64,000 nt of DNA, taken from NCBI GenBank assembly GCA_033782935.1, contig JAWQEG010000081.1, forward strand, positions 377,001 to 441,000, given 5' to 3'. Position 1 is the first letter of the stretch, and each line of letters starts with the position of its first letter. The notes beneath the pieces are model-generated. The model did not search any database. It was not told the origin of the DNA and saw only the letters and a list, made by a program, of their open reading frames with translations. This DNA comes from Petrolisthes cinctipes (taxonomy: Eukaryota > Arthropoda > Malacostraca > Decapoda > Porcellanidae). Shown here in pieces: positions 1 through 11,588 of the stretch. The translations under genes were made by a program, and so were the position numbers.

Positions 1-123
1 CATCGGTCACGTTCAAGGAGCACTTCAAACTTCTGCTACTACCATCGCAGGTTTAGGGATAAGGTTCTCAAGTGTGAAAAGCCCTGCAGCTACACGGCGT
101 CAAACAACAACGGCGAACATTAA
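1..123 (+). pseudogene. Ty3/gypsy gag C-terminal remnant
   Basis: Frame 1 is open from the window edge to a TAA at 121-123 and encodes a Cys/His-containing stretch (CYYHRRF, then two further cysteines) of the kind found at the end of gag in arthropod gypsy elements. It lies directly before the protease in another frame, the normal gag-pol order. Only the last ~40 codons are in the window, so the element's 5' end cannot be described. Assignment rests on motif style and context. Confidence 0.45.
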
Positions 124-128
124 CGCAG

Positions 129-3100
129 CATGTTTGCCATACTCAGTCGACGCTGCTCCACATCTTTGATCGCCGGTCCCATCCCAAGTTCCTGGTAGAC
201 ACCGGTGCCGACGTCAGTGTCCTCCCTGCTACAGCCAGCCAGCAGTCGCTACCTCCTTCTCTGCATCTCTACGCTGCTAATGGTACCAAGATACCTGTAT
301 ACTCGCGGCAAACAGTGCACCTGGATCTGAACCTTCGCCGCTCTTTTCAATGGACATTCTACGTAGGAGCAGTGTCACAAGCCATCCTTGGTGCTGATTT
401 TCTCCGTCACTTCAACCTGATGGTAGACGTAAGAGGACGAAAATTGGTCGACCCATTCACAGATATCTTTACTAATGCACAGCCAGCACCAGGTGACAGC
501 ACAAACCTGTCTGCTATCAACCATGACCACAAGTTTGCTGACCTCCTCAAGTCATTGCCTATGCTGACACAACCCTACTCATCCAGCATACCTGCCAAGC
601 ATCATGTGACTCATCATATAGAGACTACCGGACCCCCAGTGCATGCCAAGGCCCGACGCTCATACCCTGAGCGTTATTAGAAAGCAGCCAAAGCCGAGTT
701 CGAATCTCTGATGAGTAAAGGAATTATACGGCCCAGCAGCAGCAACTGGTCGTCGGCTCTTCACATTGTCCCTAAGAAGACCGGAGACATACGACCTTTT
801 GGTGACTACCGTGCCCTCTATTCACGCACCGTGGAAGATAGATATCCAGTGCCCAACATTCAACAGTTCACTTCCCAACTCTCAGGTTCCACGATCTTCT
901 CTCGGATCGACCTCGTCAAAGCATTTCATCAGATTCCCGTCCATCCCTCTGACATCTCGAAGACGGCCATTATCACACCTTTTGGCATGTTTGAATACAT
1001 CCGGATGCCCTTGGGATTGCGGAACGCGGCACAAACGTTTCAACGCTTCATAGATGAGGTCCTTCGAGGTCTACCCTACTGTTTTGCCTAAATAAATGAC
1101 CTTCTCATCGCTAGTCCTAATGAAGCCAACCACAAACAACACCTCTACCAAGTCCTCCAGAGACTGCAAGATTATGGCATCCAAATCAACACAGACAAGT
1201 CCGAACTCGGTGTGACATCCCTCGAGTTCCTAGGTCACACAGTCTCTCCAGCAGGCATTGCTCCACTTCCCTCAAAATGCGAGTCCATCCAGCAGTTTCC
1301 CAGGCCGTCTACCCAATGCCATCTCAAGGAGTTCCTTGGAATTGTTAATTACTATAACCGCTTCATTCCACACTGCTCACTCCTGCTACGACCGTTGTAC
1401 GCCATGATTAAACCTTGCAAGAGGGGTCAATCTGTTACCCTCGTCTGGACTGAAGAAGCGGAAGCGGCCTTCCTCTCAACAAAACAGGCCCTCAGCGACG
1501 CTGCCACGCTCTCTTTCCCTGCACCAGACGCAGAAACTTCAATTGCTACAGACGCCTCAAACATTGGCTTTGGTGCCGTCCTACAACAGCGTGTCGGTAC
1601 ATACTGGAAGCCAATTGCCTTCTTTTCTAAGAAACTTGCCTCGGCGGAGTCAAAGTATAGCGCCTATGACAGGAAGCTACTTGTCATCTTCAAAGCTGTC
1701 AAGCGTTTTCGCTACTTCATCGAGGGACGCAGTTTCCACATCTACACTGACCACAAGCCACTCACTACGGCATTCCTCAGAAATAAGGAATCTTACACCC
1801 CACGACAAATGCGCCACATGGACTACATTGCCCAGTTTACCACAGATATACGATACGTCAAAGGTGCCGACAATGCCCCAGCTGATGCCCTCTCTCGAAA
1901 CATCAGTACTGTAATATCTTCTCCCATCGACTATGCCGCCATTGCTGCTGATCAAGTCGGTGACTCTGAGCTACAGCGACTGTTGGATAACCCTGCACTA
2001 CAGATGAAGAATATTACACTTCCAGACACCCAGGTCACACTGTATGCTGACACCTCCACTGACACTCTCCGTCCATACGTACCAGAGAAACATCGACACC
2101 AGCTCTTCAAGAAGTTACATGACCTCTCACACCCTGGAATCCGTGCCTCACACCAGATGATGTCTTCCCGCTTCATATGGGAGAGCATATATAAGGACGT
2201 CAGACACTGGGCACGCATGTGTATACGCTGTCAAACTTCAAAAGTCACACGCCATACACACTCTCCTGCAGCCACCTTTATGCCAGTCACCGAGAGATTT
2301 GACCATGTCCACATAGACCTCGTTGGCCCACTTCCATACTCTAATGGCTATCGATATTTACTCAACTGTGTGGACCGCTTCACACGCTGGCCTGAGGCAG
2401 CACCTCTCACTGACATCACCACGGATACTGTTGCACGCGCCTTCATCGCTACATGGGTGTCCAGGTTTGGTGTGCCTCTAAGCCTTACATCTGACCGTGG
2501 TGGTCAGTTTGAGTCAGGCGTGTGGAATAAGGTCATGATACTCCTTGGCATCCGCCGATACAGGACCGCCAGCTATCACCCACAGGCCAACGGAACAGTC
2601 GAACGATTCCATCGCCAGCTGAAATCTTCCCTGGCAGCTTCAGCCCAGAGAGAAGATTGGTCACTAGCACTACCTCTTGTCCTCCTTGGCATCAGAACTT
2701 CACTCAAAACGGATCTGCACAACTCCTCTGCTGAGCTCGTATATGGCTCTACGCTCAGGCTCCCAGGTGAGCTTCTCTCTTCCACACCAGACCCCGAGCC
2801 TTGCAGCGTTCAGGACTTTGCAACACACCTGAAAAATGCCATGAAGTGCCTCCAGCCAGTGCAGCCTCGTACGTCCAACTCGAAGACCTTCGTTCACCAG
2901 GACCTGGAAGCCTGCACACACGTCTTTGTTAGAGTCGATGCAGTCAAAAGGCCCCTTCAGCAGCCATATCAGGGCCCCTTCCGAGTAGTTCGCAGGACGA
3001 GGAAGAACTTCACCATCGACAAACATGGTTCTCAAGAAGTTGTGGCCGTAGACCGGGTCAAGCCTGCTTATATCCTGAATCCGGACCAGATGCTGCAACC

Positions 3101-3185
3101 AATGCAAGTAACTGTTCCTCCAACACATGCTGGAAACGACAAACTACGACACACAAGAGTATCGTTCCTCCTTCCTCGAAACTAG
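129..3185 (+). pseudogene. pol: Ty3/gypsy retrotransposon pol (protease-RT-RNase H-integrase), decayed
   Basis: One frame carries the full gypsy domain order. The protease has an LVDTGAD active site near 195-206. Reverse transcriptase spans about 690-1250. RNase H (ATDAS start, later TDHKPL) spans about 1460-1900. The integrase has an H-H-C-C zinc finger at about 2090-2250 and the D, D, E residues in HIDLVG (~2310), TSDRGGQF (~2490) and NGTVERF (~2600). Two in-frame stops break it: TAG after PERY near 680, and TAA near 1090 exactly at the tyrosine position of the RT catalytic box, where the first aspartate is also replaced by asparagine. This copy cannot make active enzyme. The last 657 codons (1212-3185) are uninterrupted, so decay is recent or uneven. 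The order RT-RNase H-integrase identifies Ty3/gypsy rather than copia. Confidence 0.93.
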
Positions 3186-3196
3186 GGGGGGAGTAT
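3184..3196 (+). other. Polypurine tract of the gypsy element
   Basis: A G-run followed by A and G lies immediately after the pol stop and just before the TG that opens the LTR. This is where plus-strand DNA priming occurs in LTR retrotransposons. The position fixes the left LTR edge. Confidence 0.75.
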
Positions 3197-3690
3197 TGTA
3201 GTGTACTATAAAATAGGTCCATTTTCTTTTATTGAGTGTGTAACCATTTTCAATGATCTGTCTGGCCTGTATTGTGATTCTTTTACCATTACATTTCTTC
3301 ATGCAGATAGCCTATGCAATTTCTTTCAGCATATTCTCTTTTCCCTTTTGTGTAATATCATTGTCTGCATACTCATGCAAAATTTCATGTATACAACATA
3401 TGTATTATACATTTAATACCATAACCAAATACTCTGAGCTTTGTTAACGTCAGGTACGCAGTAAATTGTATTTGTGTTAACTTTTTTTTTACATTAAGTT
3501 ATTGGGAACTATTCACAGCATCTTTCTCTTCCTTGAGCCCTTCAACAAGAGAGTTATAGACACTAGCACTTCCTAAAGAGAGTTATAGACACTAGTGGAG
3601 AAACCCTGCCAGTGGCCCTTACACAGGAGTCCTTCTTTAGGTAGCAGCACAACATATAGTTGATGGCTACAACACTCATCGTCACCAACA
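3197..3690 (+). repeat. Ty3/gypsy LTR (~494 bp, TG...CA)
   Basis: The block opens with TGTAGTG right after the polypurine tract and can be closed at a CA (3689-3690) two bases before a primer-binding-site-like sequence. Inside is a short tandem copy of AGAGTTATAGACACTAG around 3550-3595. Edges follow the TG...CA rule; no second LTR is in the window for comparison, so the right edge is inferred. Confidence 0.7.
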
Positions 3691-3692
3691 AG

Positions 3693-3745
3693 TGGTGACC
3701 CCCGGAGTGCAGCTGTCACCAACAAGTGGTGATCCCCGGAGTGCA
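3693..3745 (+). repeat. Tandemly duplicated primer-binding-site-like sequence after the LTR
   Basis: TGGTGACCCCCGGAGTG at 3693 recurs with one change at about 3727, in a ~34-bp tandem unit (CACCAACAAG...GCAGCTGT). TGGTGACCCC is the complement of a tRNA 3' end of the tRNA-Trp type used by some gypsy families. A primer site belongs after a 5' LTR, but here it follows the LTR that closes a pol gene. The LTR is therefore shared with, or recombined from, another element that continued to the right. Confidence 0.5.
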
Positions 3746-3782
3746 GCTGTCACCTACACCTGTACCATACAGCATTACTGGG

Positions 3783-4400
3783 TAAAATGTTATTAAGCAG
3801 TTTCTTCTCAAAAAAGTCCATGTACAAATTGCTCAAAACTGGGGAGAGTGGATTGCCCATTGCCATATCAAATTTTTGCTCAAAATATTAATCTTGAAAA
3901 ACAAATTTGCAGTCTTTAATGCATAGCTTAATCAATTTTAAGATAGCATTTTTGGTGATAAGGAGAGGGATGTTATCAAGTATTTCATCAAGATAATCCA
4001 AAAGGTCGTCAACAGGAACTCTGGTAAATAGAGATTTAACATCAAAACTCACAAGCTTAAATGCACCAGTTACCTGTAAACTGTTAAGTTTTTCTACTAA
4101 GTCAACATTATTTTTTATGTTGGAGTCCGAAATTGTGCCAACAAAAGGGCTTAGCAAGGAAGTTAACCACTTTGATAATTTATAGGTGATGGATCCCACA
4201 GAACTAATAATGGGTCTGGCTGGATTATTGGGCTTATTAATATTAATATTGGGAATATATTAATATGAACTTAAACAATGGTATGTACAAGTTGGATAGT
4301 TTCATCATAGACAAGATTGTTAATAAGATAAGTCCAACTGCTATTCCTTAATGACTGAGGATAATCTTAGGTTTAGAGGTCATGTCAGGTTTGATGAGAG
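3783..4400 (-). pseudogene. Penelope-like element reverse transcriptase fragment
   Basis: Read leftwards, the strand encodes ARPIISSVGSITYKLSKWL, then SFDVKSLFTRVP (RT motif with catalytic aspartate), then after a stop near 3886 MAMGNPLSPVLSNLYM. These blocks in this order are typical of Penelope-like RTs and differ from LINE or gypsy RTs. Further weak similarity extends to about 4400 with stops and shifts. The YxDD block and any GIY-YIG domain are absent. It ends where the gypsy leader begins, so one element interrupts or abuts the other. Confidence 0.8.
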
Positions 4401-4544
4401 TTGGGTCAGGTGGTATATCCTTGTATGCACCATATGGGTGTGTATTGCTTTGAACTCGTAGTGGCAACACCTTCAGGTTGCCAGTTAGTTATTAATTGTA
4501 TCAGTATATAAGGTGTCTCTCGGCAACCATTCTTCTACACTCTG

Positions 4545-4600
4545 TATTTCCCCTGAAGATGTGAATACACGAAAGCGCTTGGGACTCCGTGTTTATTTTT
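4545..4600 (+). ncRNA. Hammerhead ribozyme-like motif
   Basis: CTGAAGA (4553-4559) is followed by a stem GTG-AATA-CAC and then GAAAGCG. This is the hammerhead core order CUGANGA - stem II - GAAA. One extra U lies between CUGANGA and the stem, as in the other copies in this window. Hammerhead motifs are known in the pseudo-LTRs of Penelope-like elements, and this lies just beyond the Penelope RT fragment, on the opposite strand, as expected for an inverted terminal repeat of such elements. Self-cleavage is not shown. Confidence 0.5.
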
Positions 4601-4609
4601 CCTTCCTTG

Positions 4610-5487
4610 TGGATTTACGCATATTTATATACCGGTATATATACATATTGTCGACTTATGTCGTCACCCATGGATTAAGGGTTAAAAATGAATAAAATAC
4701 CTAAATATGTGCATGGACAACTATAAAGAGTCTAATAAGTTCAGCTGGAATTGCTTTATTTTAGTATGGAGCAATGTAAATGGACACTTTTATGGACAAA
4801 GACGAAGTTAATGCCCAATATTTTTCCATAGGCATTGAGGTGTGTCACAACAACAACTTGTTTTCTTATATTTTTTCGTACTAATGTTTATGTTTCTCAT
4901 ATATACTATTGATTATATCGTGATTTTTAAATATAATGTTTTGAGGAAAACACCTGTACCTAGCCTAATCTAATCTAACTAAAACTTAAATAAAAACTAA
5001 AAGAAAAAGTTCGAATAAAGAGAAGTACTTGATTTTCATAGAACCTATTCGAGTTTTCCAGGAATTTATATATTTTGATTAATAATCAGAAACCTTCACT
5101 AATATAGTTAATTGAAAGGATTTTAAAGAATATTATTGGGGTAATAGTTAGGAAATATTCATTGCTAATTCAAAGTTAAATTTTAACATTCCATAATCAG
5201 AGCTCACAACCTTCTCTGTTCAAAAAACACACTGGTCTTTACATCCTAAATATCCTTGGAAAACTAAATTCTACTTTCACTATATTTGAAATTCACCTAT
5301 GAGTTTTCATTGTGTAATAATCAATATCTGACCTGTGGTGTCTGGACGGTTGGCATGGATGTGCTGTGATTTAACTTAGCCTCCTCCATATCTGGAAGAG
5401 GAAGATAAAGAAACTCATACCTTTGTTTCAGTTTGGTAAACAAAACAATAAACCGGAAATTTCCTCATGAATAATTCGCCCTAAGTA
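4610..5487. other. AT-rich DNA, nothing recognised
   Basis: No coding pattern, RNA gene or paired repeat was found. Stops are frequent in all frames. Confidence 0.5.
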
Positions 5488-5698
5488 CAGTCGGACTCAG
5501 GAATTCGTATACACCACTGTGATATCAAGGGTTCCTAACAACTACAAAATTTAGTACATTAATTTTCTAACACCAAACTCTTCTCGTCAGGTTATTTGTC
5601 TAATACTTGAATCAGTCAGCAGAACAATTCCTGAAGTATGTGCAATGTATAGACCCCTGTTAACCAATGCTCTGTGTATGAATTCCTGAGGCCGACTA
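5488..5698. mobile_element. MITE family 2, copy 1 (~211 bp)
   Basis: The ends are imperfect inverted repeats (CAGTCGGACTCAGGAATTCG against TGAATTCCTGAGGCCGACTA) flanked by TA, as for Tc1/mariner-type MITEs. Related copies lie at 11373-11586 and 57893-58262. No transposase is encoded. Confidence 0.7.
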
Positions 5699-5700
5699 TA

Positions 5701-6757
5701 CATTCCTATATTGTGAGTAATTTTGTTGACTGTACAATGTCCATCGTGTTTACAGTCGGTCAGGTTTTTAAGGTGGTCACTCAGTCAATCAAAGAATACT
5801 AGATATACGCGTATGGCCGGATTTGTAGGTAGTGTGGTGCCTTCCAAATCTGTTTCAGAGTGAATGAAGCGTGTGTTACTTTATCATTGTACTGTATATA
5901 TTACCACATCAATATGTATGGCTACAATAATATGGATAACAATCTTCTAATGACCAGTTCTGTAACTACATAATTATGATAGTATTTCAGATAATGTGAC
6001 TGATCGTTTATCATTGTAGTAAAGGAGTATTACGGGCCGGCATTCATTTCTAGTCTGTTTTGTTTCTTTTTTATATAATTAAAGTGAGGGAAGAGTGATC
6101 TCAGTGACCTCACCTGTGAAATGATAAGAGGGAGAGAGGTTCAATGTCATGTTTGTTATCGTTCGAGATACCAAGATTTGTTGGGCTTGAAGGAGCATAA
6201 GTCATACTAAGAGATAATAATGGATGAAAGTAGAATTTTCCAGCATTTACAAATTGTGTTTATGAAAGACTTTGAGAATGTATTAAATTCTTTGAATCGG
6301 GAGTTGAACACAATAGGAGTGGGACTGAGAAGATTGGCGAATGTTATATACTTTCCTGTGGTGAGGAAGCATACTTTGAGAGAGTTCAGAAGATCAATGT
6401 AACGTGTAATAGCGATATAAAATAGAAAAAAGAAGTATTGCAATTTTGCGGCGAAGAGAAAGTTGTTATAGAGAATCGGTGAGAGGGCAAGTTAAAGAAA
6501 CTATTGTGTTTTTTTTACTGTGTCCACTAGTGCTGTAAACATTAGCCACCCTACATGCAATGTCATGCATAGGAGCCATGCAACGGTGGATGAGATTGCC
6601 CAGGGGGGCTGACTTTATTCTATGAATATTAGTCATCCCCCATCCTTTATTTTAATTTGCTTTTTCACTGCAACCAGAGCAGCATACCGGGGGTCTGTGT
6701 GACAGGAAGTCATTCTTCCTCTGGAGAACATCAACAAAAATGTGATGAAAGGAGGAA
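5701..6757. other. AT-rich DNA without a recognised gene
   Basis: Short open frames exist on both strands around 6207-6443, but neither matches a family I know, and they overlap each other. No splice-bounded exon could be argued. Treated as unassigned. Confidence 0.4.
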
Positions 6758-8103
6758 TTTGTATTTATTTTAACTTACCCGGCAAGTTTGAACAATGACA
6801 AGGGAAATTGGTTGGCGTCCCGGTGTCTGGATATTTATCTGCCCCTCTTCCACTCACACAATGCTTAATATTACACTTATGTAGGGGTTTCTGTCTATGT
6901 ATGAACTTAATAGTAGTTATACTAGTTACGTAGGTCACACAAAGACTAATTACGTTACTCTACTATATTTATTCTCAATCAAGACCAACAATAATTAAAT
7001 TAACATTAATCAATAAATGTATACACTCTTACACACGTCAATTTCAATAGGTAGCTATATAGCTAATAACGTTAAGGATTACGAGTTACGATACTTCTTT
7101 TCTGTAACGACTGTTCTGGTGACGATTACGCTTCGACAATTAATTAGATATAATTATAAATTCACTTGGCACCGCCAGGCCTGATCAACAACCTGCTAAC
7201 TTTACGTTAAATTATAACAAGATCAATGCCAACACTTTAATTTAGGTGCTATTATTATTAGACACTTTTCTATGGTCTCCTAACCTTATGTTATCTATGC
7301 AAGAATTAGAGCAAAGCTAACACGTCACTTAATTCAGGTGCTGTTTCAGGACCTTTCCTACACAATTACGTTAACTCGATTATTTTTAAATCAAAGCTAA
7401 CACTCGATATTTTTCTAGATCGTTTCCTAGACTAGTAAACATATTTATTTTTCTCCACTAGCTGACAATTTCCGACAGCTTTTCGCACTAATCACTCGTA
7501 ATTTTCTTATTTTATCAAGATCGTTACCTAGACTCGTAAGAAAAACTCTCCACTCTCTAGTACTCGTAATCTGGTCAGCGAACTGTCACACAACCAGCTG
7601 AAATAATCGACAACGGTTTGGAATATTCAGGCACGAGCTGTGAAATTCACCATTTGATTATACTCTCATCACGCAAGACGGGAAATTTACGAGCGAGATA
7701 ACGAGGACGTGGTGCTGTGTTGTTGTGTCGTGTCGTGGGAGGGGGAGGTGCTGGTAGAGTCTGACTGGTCAAGGGCACAGGAGTAGCACTCTACCCACCT
7801 TTTATTGCGTTCGTGGCACATTTTGAAAAATCCTCGCTTCCCCATTGGTTACTCAATTTTGATTTACTGGAGAGCGATTGATCAAGAATGACGTCGTGTG
7901 TTCGGAACCCTGCCTCTCCTAACATCTACTTCCTAGCTATAATACGCCAGTTATACATGCAATTATCATTTCACAATATATATAATTTCCATACTTGACC
8001 ACTTCATGATAAAACGTGCCGGAATCGAAGGATTTATCCTGTTCAATGAGTTATTACTCTCAGCAATAAGATAAGAGAGTGCGACGAGTTGTAATGTAAC
8101 ATT
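6758..8103 (-). repeat. LTR-like repeat family Y, copy 1 (probable solo LTR)
   Basis: Read on the minus strand it opens TGTTACATTACAAC and ends ...AAATACA. It aligns along its length, diverged, with 22160-23372 on the plus strand: shared blocks include GTAGGAA-GTCCTGAAACAGCACCT, AGGAGAGGCAGGGTT, CCAATGG and the terminal GGGTAAGT. The other copy is followed by a primer-binding site, which supports LTR identity. Here no primer site follows and no target duplication is evident, so it is probably a solo LTR. Confidence 0.6.
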
Positions 8104-8214
8104 CCGCTCCCAGTAAGGTACGGCGCGAATTTCAATTAACTTCTGGTCTCGGTGGACACAGATGAGATACTAAATTATTACATGACATGAGCATAGACTC
8201 GTGACAAACATCAA

Positions 8215-9660
8215 CATCATCTTATAGAATTCAAGGGAAATTTTGTCCAGTCCAGGTGTCTTGTTGGCTTGAAGTTTACCAATATTTGCACAATTTGAGT
8301 TTCGGGAAACCAAACGTTGCTCAAACAAACTTCTTAATTTACAACGGGTGATAATGGTGGAGGGTTCGATTTTTCTTGTGTAAATATTGAGGCGAAGTAA
8401 TCTTTAAGCAAGTTCACCATTTCTGTATCCGTTACTGTCTGGCATTCTTCGATGTCTTTAATTAATGCATCAATGTTACTTGAGATAGTTTGTCTTATGT
8501 GTATAGCTGTAGAATTCCCTGGGGTTAGATTTACAGCTGTTTGCTATATATAATTCAAAGTGTCTCTTGCTTTGTCGAATTAATCTCCTAGTTTCATGCC
8601 GTCATCTCTAATATTCTTTTTCTTGTCGCGGTTGATTATTATTTCTCGATTCCACCTCTTTGGTTTAGTGCCATTTGATGTGCGCCTAGGTCGAAACGGT
8701 ATCAAAGAATGGAATCAAAGAAAGGAGTAATAATACTAGTGAATTTATCCCAGCATTCCTGTACAGTCCCGAGCACTAATAAGTATTCAGGTGTGCTTCG
8801 AATACCTAGAAACAGTAAATAAATACCCAAGAAGATCTCCATTGGAAATCATTCGATGGCAAATTGGACTGTTCAAAGCTTCAACCAAAGCTGTATACTT
8901 AATAGTGCTCGTAACTGTACATCGCAGGGTGAAGTAACAATGTTACTTTCGGCTCTTTTTACACGTGATCTACAGTAACTTTGTTAAAGTCTGCATTTCG
9001 GAAATCAGGATTTTTTTTTTTTTTTCACAACTGGCTTTTACATCATCAACTTTTAGTGTTATAGTAAATATAATTATATTGTGATCCTTTGTGCAGAATT
9101 CGGGCCCGACATTTACATTGATTACCGAATTTTCCTTCGTGGACAATAATATTCTAGAATCTGTGGCCCTCTTGTTGGTTGATGAACTTGTTGTTCTAGT
9201 GCACTTTCCAATACGCTGCAGAATTTAGCGTGTCAGCCTATCCTGTCCTGGCTGAAGTCTCCAGTGAGTGCAGGTAATATCCGTAAAGAGTTCATAACAT
9301 TTCTCATCTATGGAAGCTGTTTGTCTAGGTAGTCGGTAAATGAGTCCTAAAATAAACCTTTGAGATCCTTTCTTAACTCATAGGAATATCGTATTTATGT
9401 TGTTAATAGTTTTTTATTTTGTTTTTCATCTCGCTCGGGAAAATACTAGTTCTAGCTCACTTAAAGAATACACCTGCACCTTTACAATTAGTTCTCTCAC
9501 AACTCTACTCGGAGTCATTGGGCAAACTGTATTCCGCCAAAAAATCTCTGGTGTTCAAGTTTATCCAGGTTTCGGTGACGCCGAGTTTTAGATCTGTGAA
9601 ATTGTTACATAGGTTACGAGCGTTGGTATAACATACTTTGACATAATTATAATGAGTCGT
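8215..9660 (-). pseudogene. CR1-type LINE endonuclease and linker remnant
   Basis: Read leftwards, fragments in successive frames match the CR1 ORF2 order. They are YTNARNLCNNFTDLK and TETWINLNTRDFLAEYSLPN (endonuclease start and glutamate motif) near 9650-9520, DHNIIIFTITLK (end of endonuclease) near 9070, then a linker with TVTDTEMVNLLKDYFASIF near 8400. There are many stops and shifts, a poly-T run at 9010-9025, and a MITE inserted at 8764-8917. It is a dead fragment. The RT half is missing here; a CR1-type RT lies at 14480-15990 on the other strand, but the link is not shown. Confidence 0.7.
8764..8917. mobile_element. MITE family 1, copy 1 (154 bp)
   Basis: Inverted ends CAGTCCCGAGCACTAATAAGTA / TTAATAGTGCTCGTAACTG are flanked by TA on both sides (8762-8763, 8918-8919). 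A close full-length relative is at 62654-62810. It is non-coding and is inserted in the CR1 remnant, so it is younger than that remnant. Confidence 0.85.
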
Positions 9661-10127
9661 TGCCTATACAGCAGATTCGAAAGATGGGGAGTTTTGTGAC
9701 TCTTGCCCTGGGGTCTTCGAGGCATTTTTAATTAAAAGTTTAATCATTATTTCATTGAAAATTTTGACAATGTGTGTGACATATTATGTGATTGTTTATA
9801 GAGAGGAGGGTGGTGTTATTGAGAGTATGTTGAACTACGCTAGATGTATATGAAATACGAAAACTATCAGCAAAGGCGGACAAACACGTGAAACAGTGAG
9901 TACCAGTACACTCACTAGCTCATTAATTGTTCTCCCTAAGAGTACAGCTCTGTAGGTGTCGTCAGCCTTCTCCTAGATTCATTCAAGGTATGGAACCTAC
10001 ACGTATTTTGACAGGAATAAGATATAACTGCAAAGAAGAGTTATAACAGATGCCGAGTTATTAAACATGTGCACTACTTATTGAGCAACTTTCTGGCTAA
10101 TTCCAGGACCAAATGTTTTACACTCAC
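9661..10127. other. Unassigned DNA next to the SLC17-like exon
   Basis: This would be intron on the minus strand, immediately downstream of the splice donor at 10127. No second transporter exon was recognised. Confidence 0.4.
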
Positions 10128-10307
10128 CACCCGTAGAGTTGAGATAAACATGGCAAGCGGAGAGGGAAGAAGAGTCGGCATTGCTATTTCCACCACTGCC
10201 CCCTACCATAGCCACGATAAGGATGGACAAGTTAACCCGCACCATGTATAGGTTCATGAACCCTAGGGCGGACATTATGCCCAGTGCCACCCTCGCTGGC
10301 AACCATC
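10128..10307 (-). CDS. SLC17-type major-facilitator transporter, exon with first membrane helix
   Basis: The exon reads W-L-P-A-R-V-A-L-G-I..., then FMNLYMVRVNLSILIVAMVG, then a Ser/Asn-rich loop with Cys and an N-glycosylation site (LNST). The combination of a helix with N-Y/MxRVNLS-IVAMV followed by a glycosylated loop is characteristic of SLC17 anion transporters (sialin, vesicular glutamate and phosphate-cotransporter-like proteins). These move organic anions or phosphate across vesicle or plasma membranes. On the minus strand it is preceded by an acceptor TTATCTTTCAG and followed by a donor GTGAGT, giving a 180-bp exon. Preceding and following exons were not found; downstream ones probably lie left of the window. 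Substrate cannot be told from one exon. Confidence 0.75.
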
Positions 10308-11372
10308 CTGAAAGATAATAAACCTCTTGTTCTGTAAATATCTCAAAGAAGAATATGTAAAGGGCATAATGAATAAAAAGAGAGTGAATTACAGTATCAT
10401 AAAAGTGAAGTTGGAAATAAAATGAAGGAAATGGTAAGTATTTAAGATGTATTATTAAATGGAACATAGGGTGAAATACAAGAGTGGGGGAAGGATTACA
10501 CAGGTAGACTATGAATTGTCTCATGTAGAAGATGTATCATGAACGAGATTGGTGACAGCAAGTTGGTGGAGGGAAAGAGCGAACACCTAAACAACATCGG
10601 ATGGTGTTATGTAGGATAATGTTAGAGGTGAAGGAGGCGAGTAAAGGTGGAACTAAAGATCACATGGTGGAAGATGAAGGAGATTATCTGTTGTGTGAAA
10701 TTCCGGGAGGGCTTGAGATGGACACAGGGTGGTGGTGATGTTGCAGGAATGGTATAGTAGACAGCTAGGAAATAGTACTTGGTGAATCATCTGGACGGAT
10801 GAAGAAAAACAAAAAGATTTGGTTGCGGAACGAGGAAGCACGTGAAAAGATATGGGATAAGGCCAGGCAGTGAGATGCAGTAAATAATTATACTGGAGTA
10901 CTACACAATGATATGAAGGAAAGCATGAAGACAGAGGCATAGGAAAATGAGGATTATTTGTTCTCTGCCCTTCAAAATAAAGATTTTACATGGCAAATTG
11001 CTTCATTTCTTTGCCTTTGACAGCTTATAATTGAAAGTATTGAGTTTTTGATGTGTTATACACGAACCGAAGCTCTGACAGAATACATACAGTGTCAGGC
11101 CATCTTTACCAGCCTCTCGCTTCATATTTACTGGAGAATCGTTGATTTGGAAGGACATATTTTCATCACTCCTCTTTTCCTGTAATTACCATAAATGTAT
11201 GTAAAAATGACAGTGACATTATATTTCATATTGGTGTGTTAAAAATGTGATTCTGACAAGCTTTATAACGAAATTAGTGCGTAAAAACGTACTTAGATGT
11301 GTAAATAGAGTGTAAAAGTAAATTTTGAGTTGACTACCCTTCCTACAGATGTCCATTTTGTCTTCACAAGTA
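10308..11372. other. Probable intron or intergenic DNA; faint LINE traces
   Basis: This lies upstream of the SLC17-like exon on the minus strand. Around 10640-10950 the plus strand has a Trp/Lys-rich stretch faintly like the linker of RTE-type LINEs, too weak to call. No first exon of the transporter was identified. Confidence 0.35.
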
Positions 11373-11586
11373 CTATTGACCACAGGAATTCGTACACACA
11401 CAGTTGTTTTCAAGGGTTTACAACATACAGAAAATGTAAGACTATGTAACTGCAATACAACATTATTATTATTAGGTTTGTTATTTAGCAATCACTGAGT
11501 CTCTTGGTAGAACATTCATTGCAGTACTTCCAGAATAATGACCACTCTTTCCATATAGTCTGTGTAAGAATTCCTGTGGCCAACCG
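11373..11586. mobile_element. MITE family 2, copy 2 (~214 bp)
   Basis: It has TA flanks and ends CTATTGACCACAGGAATTCG / GAATTCCTGTGGCCAACCG, with internal similarity to copies 1 and 3 (ATTGCAGTACTTCCAGAATAA is shared with copy 3 in inverse orientation). It is more diverged than family 1. Confidence 0.65.
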
Positions 11587-11588
11587 TA

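Noticed and set aside
6207..6443. Overlapping open frames on both strands
   Set aside because: No recognisable domain, no splice signals argued, AT-rich context; the plus-strand 60-codon frame is of chance length.
10653..10940. 95-codon minus-strand frame and a plus-strand Trp/Lys-rich stretch
   Set aside because: The similarity to an RTE-type linker is too weak; no consecutive motifs in order.
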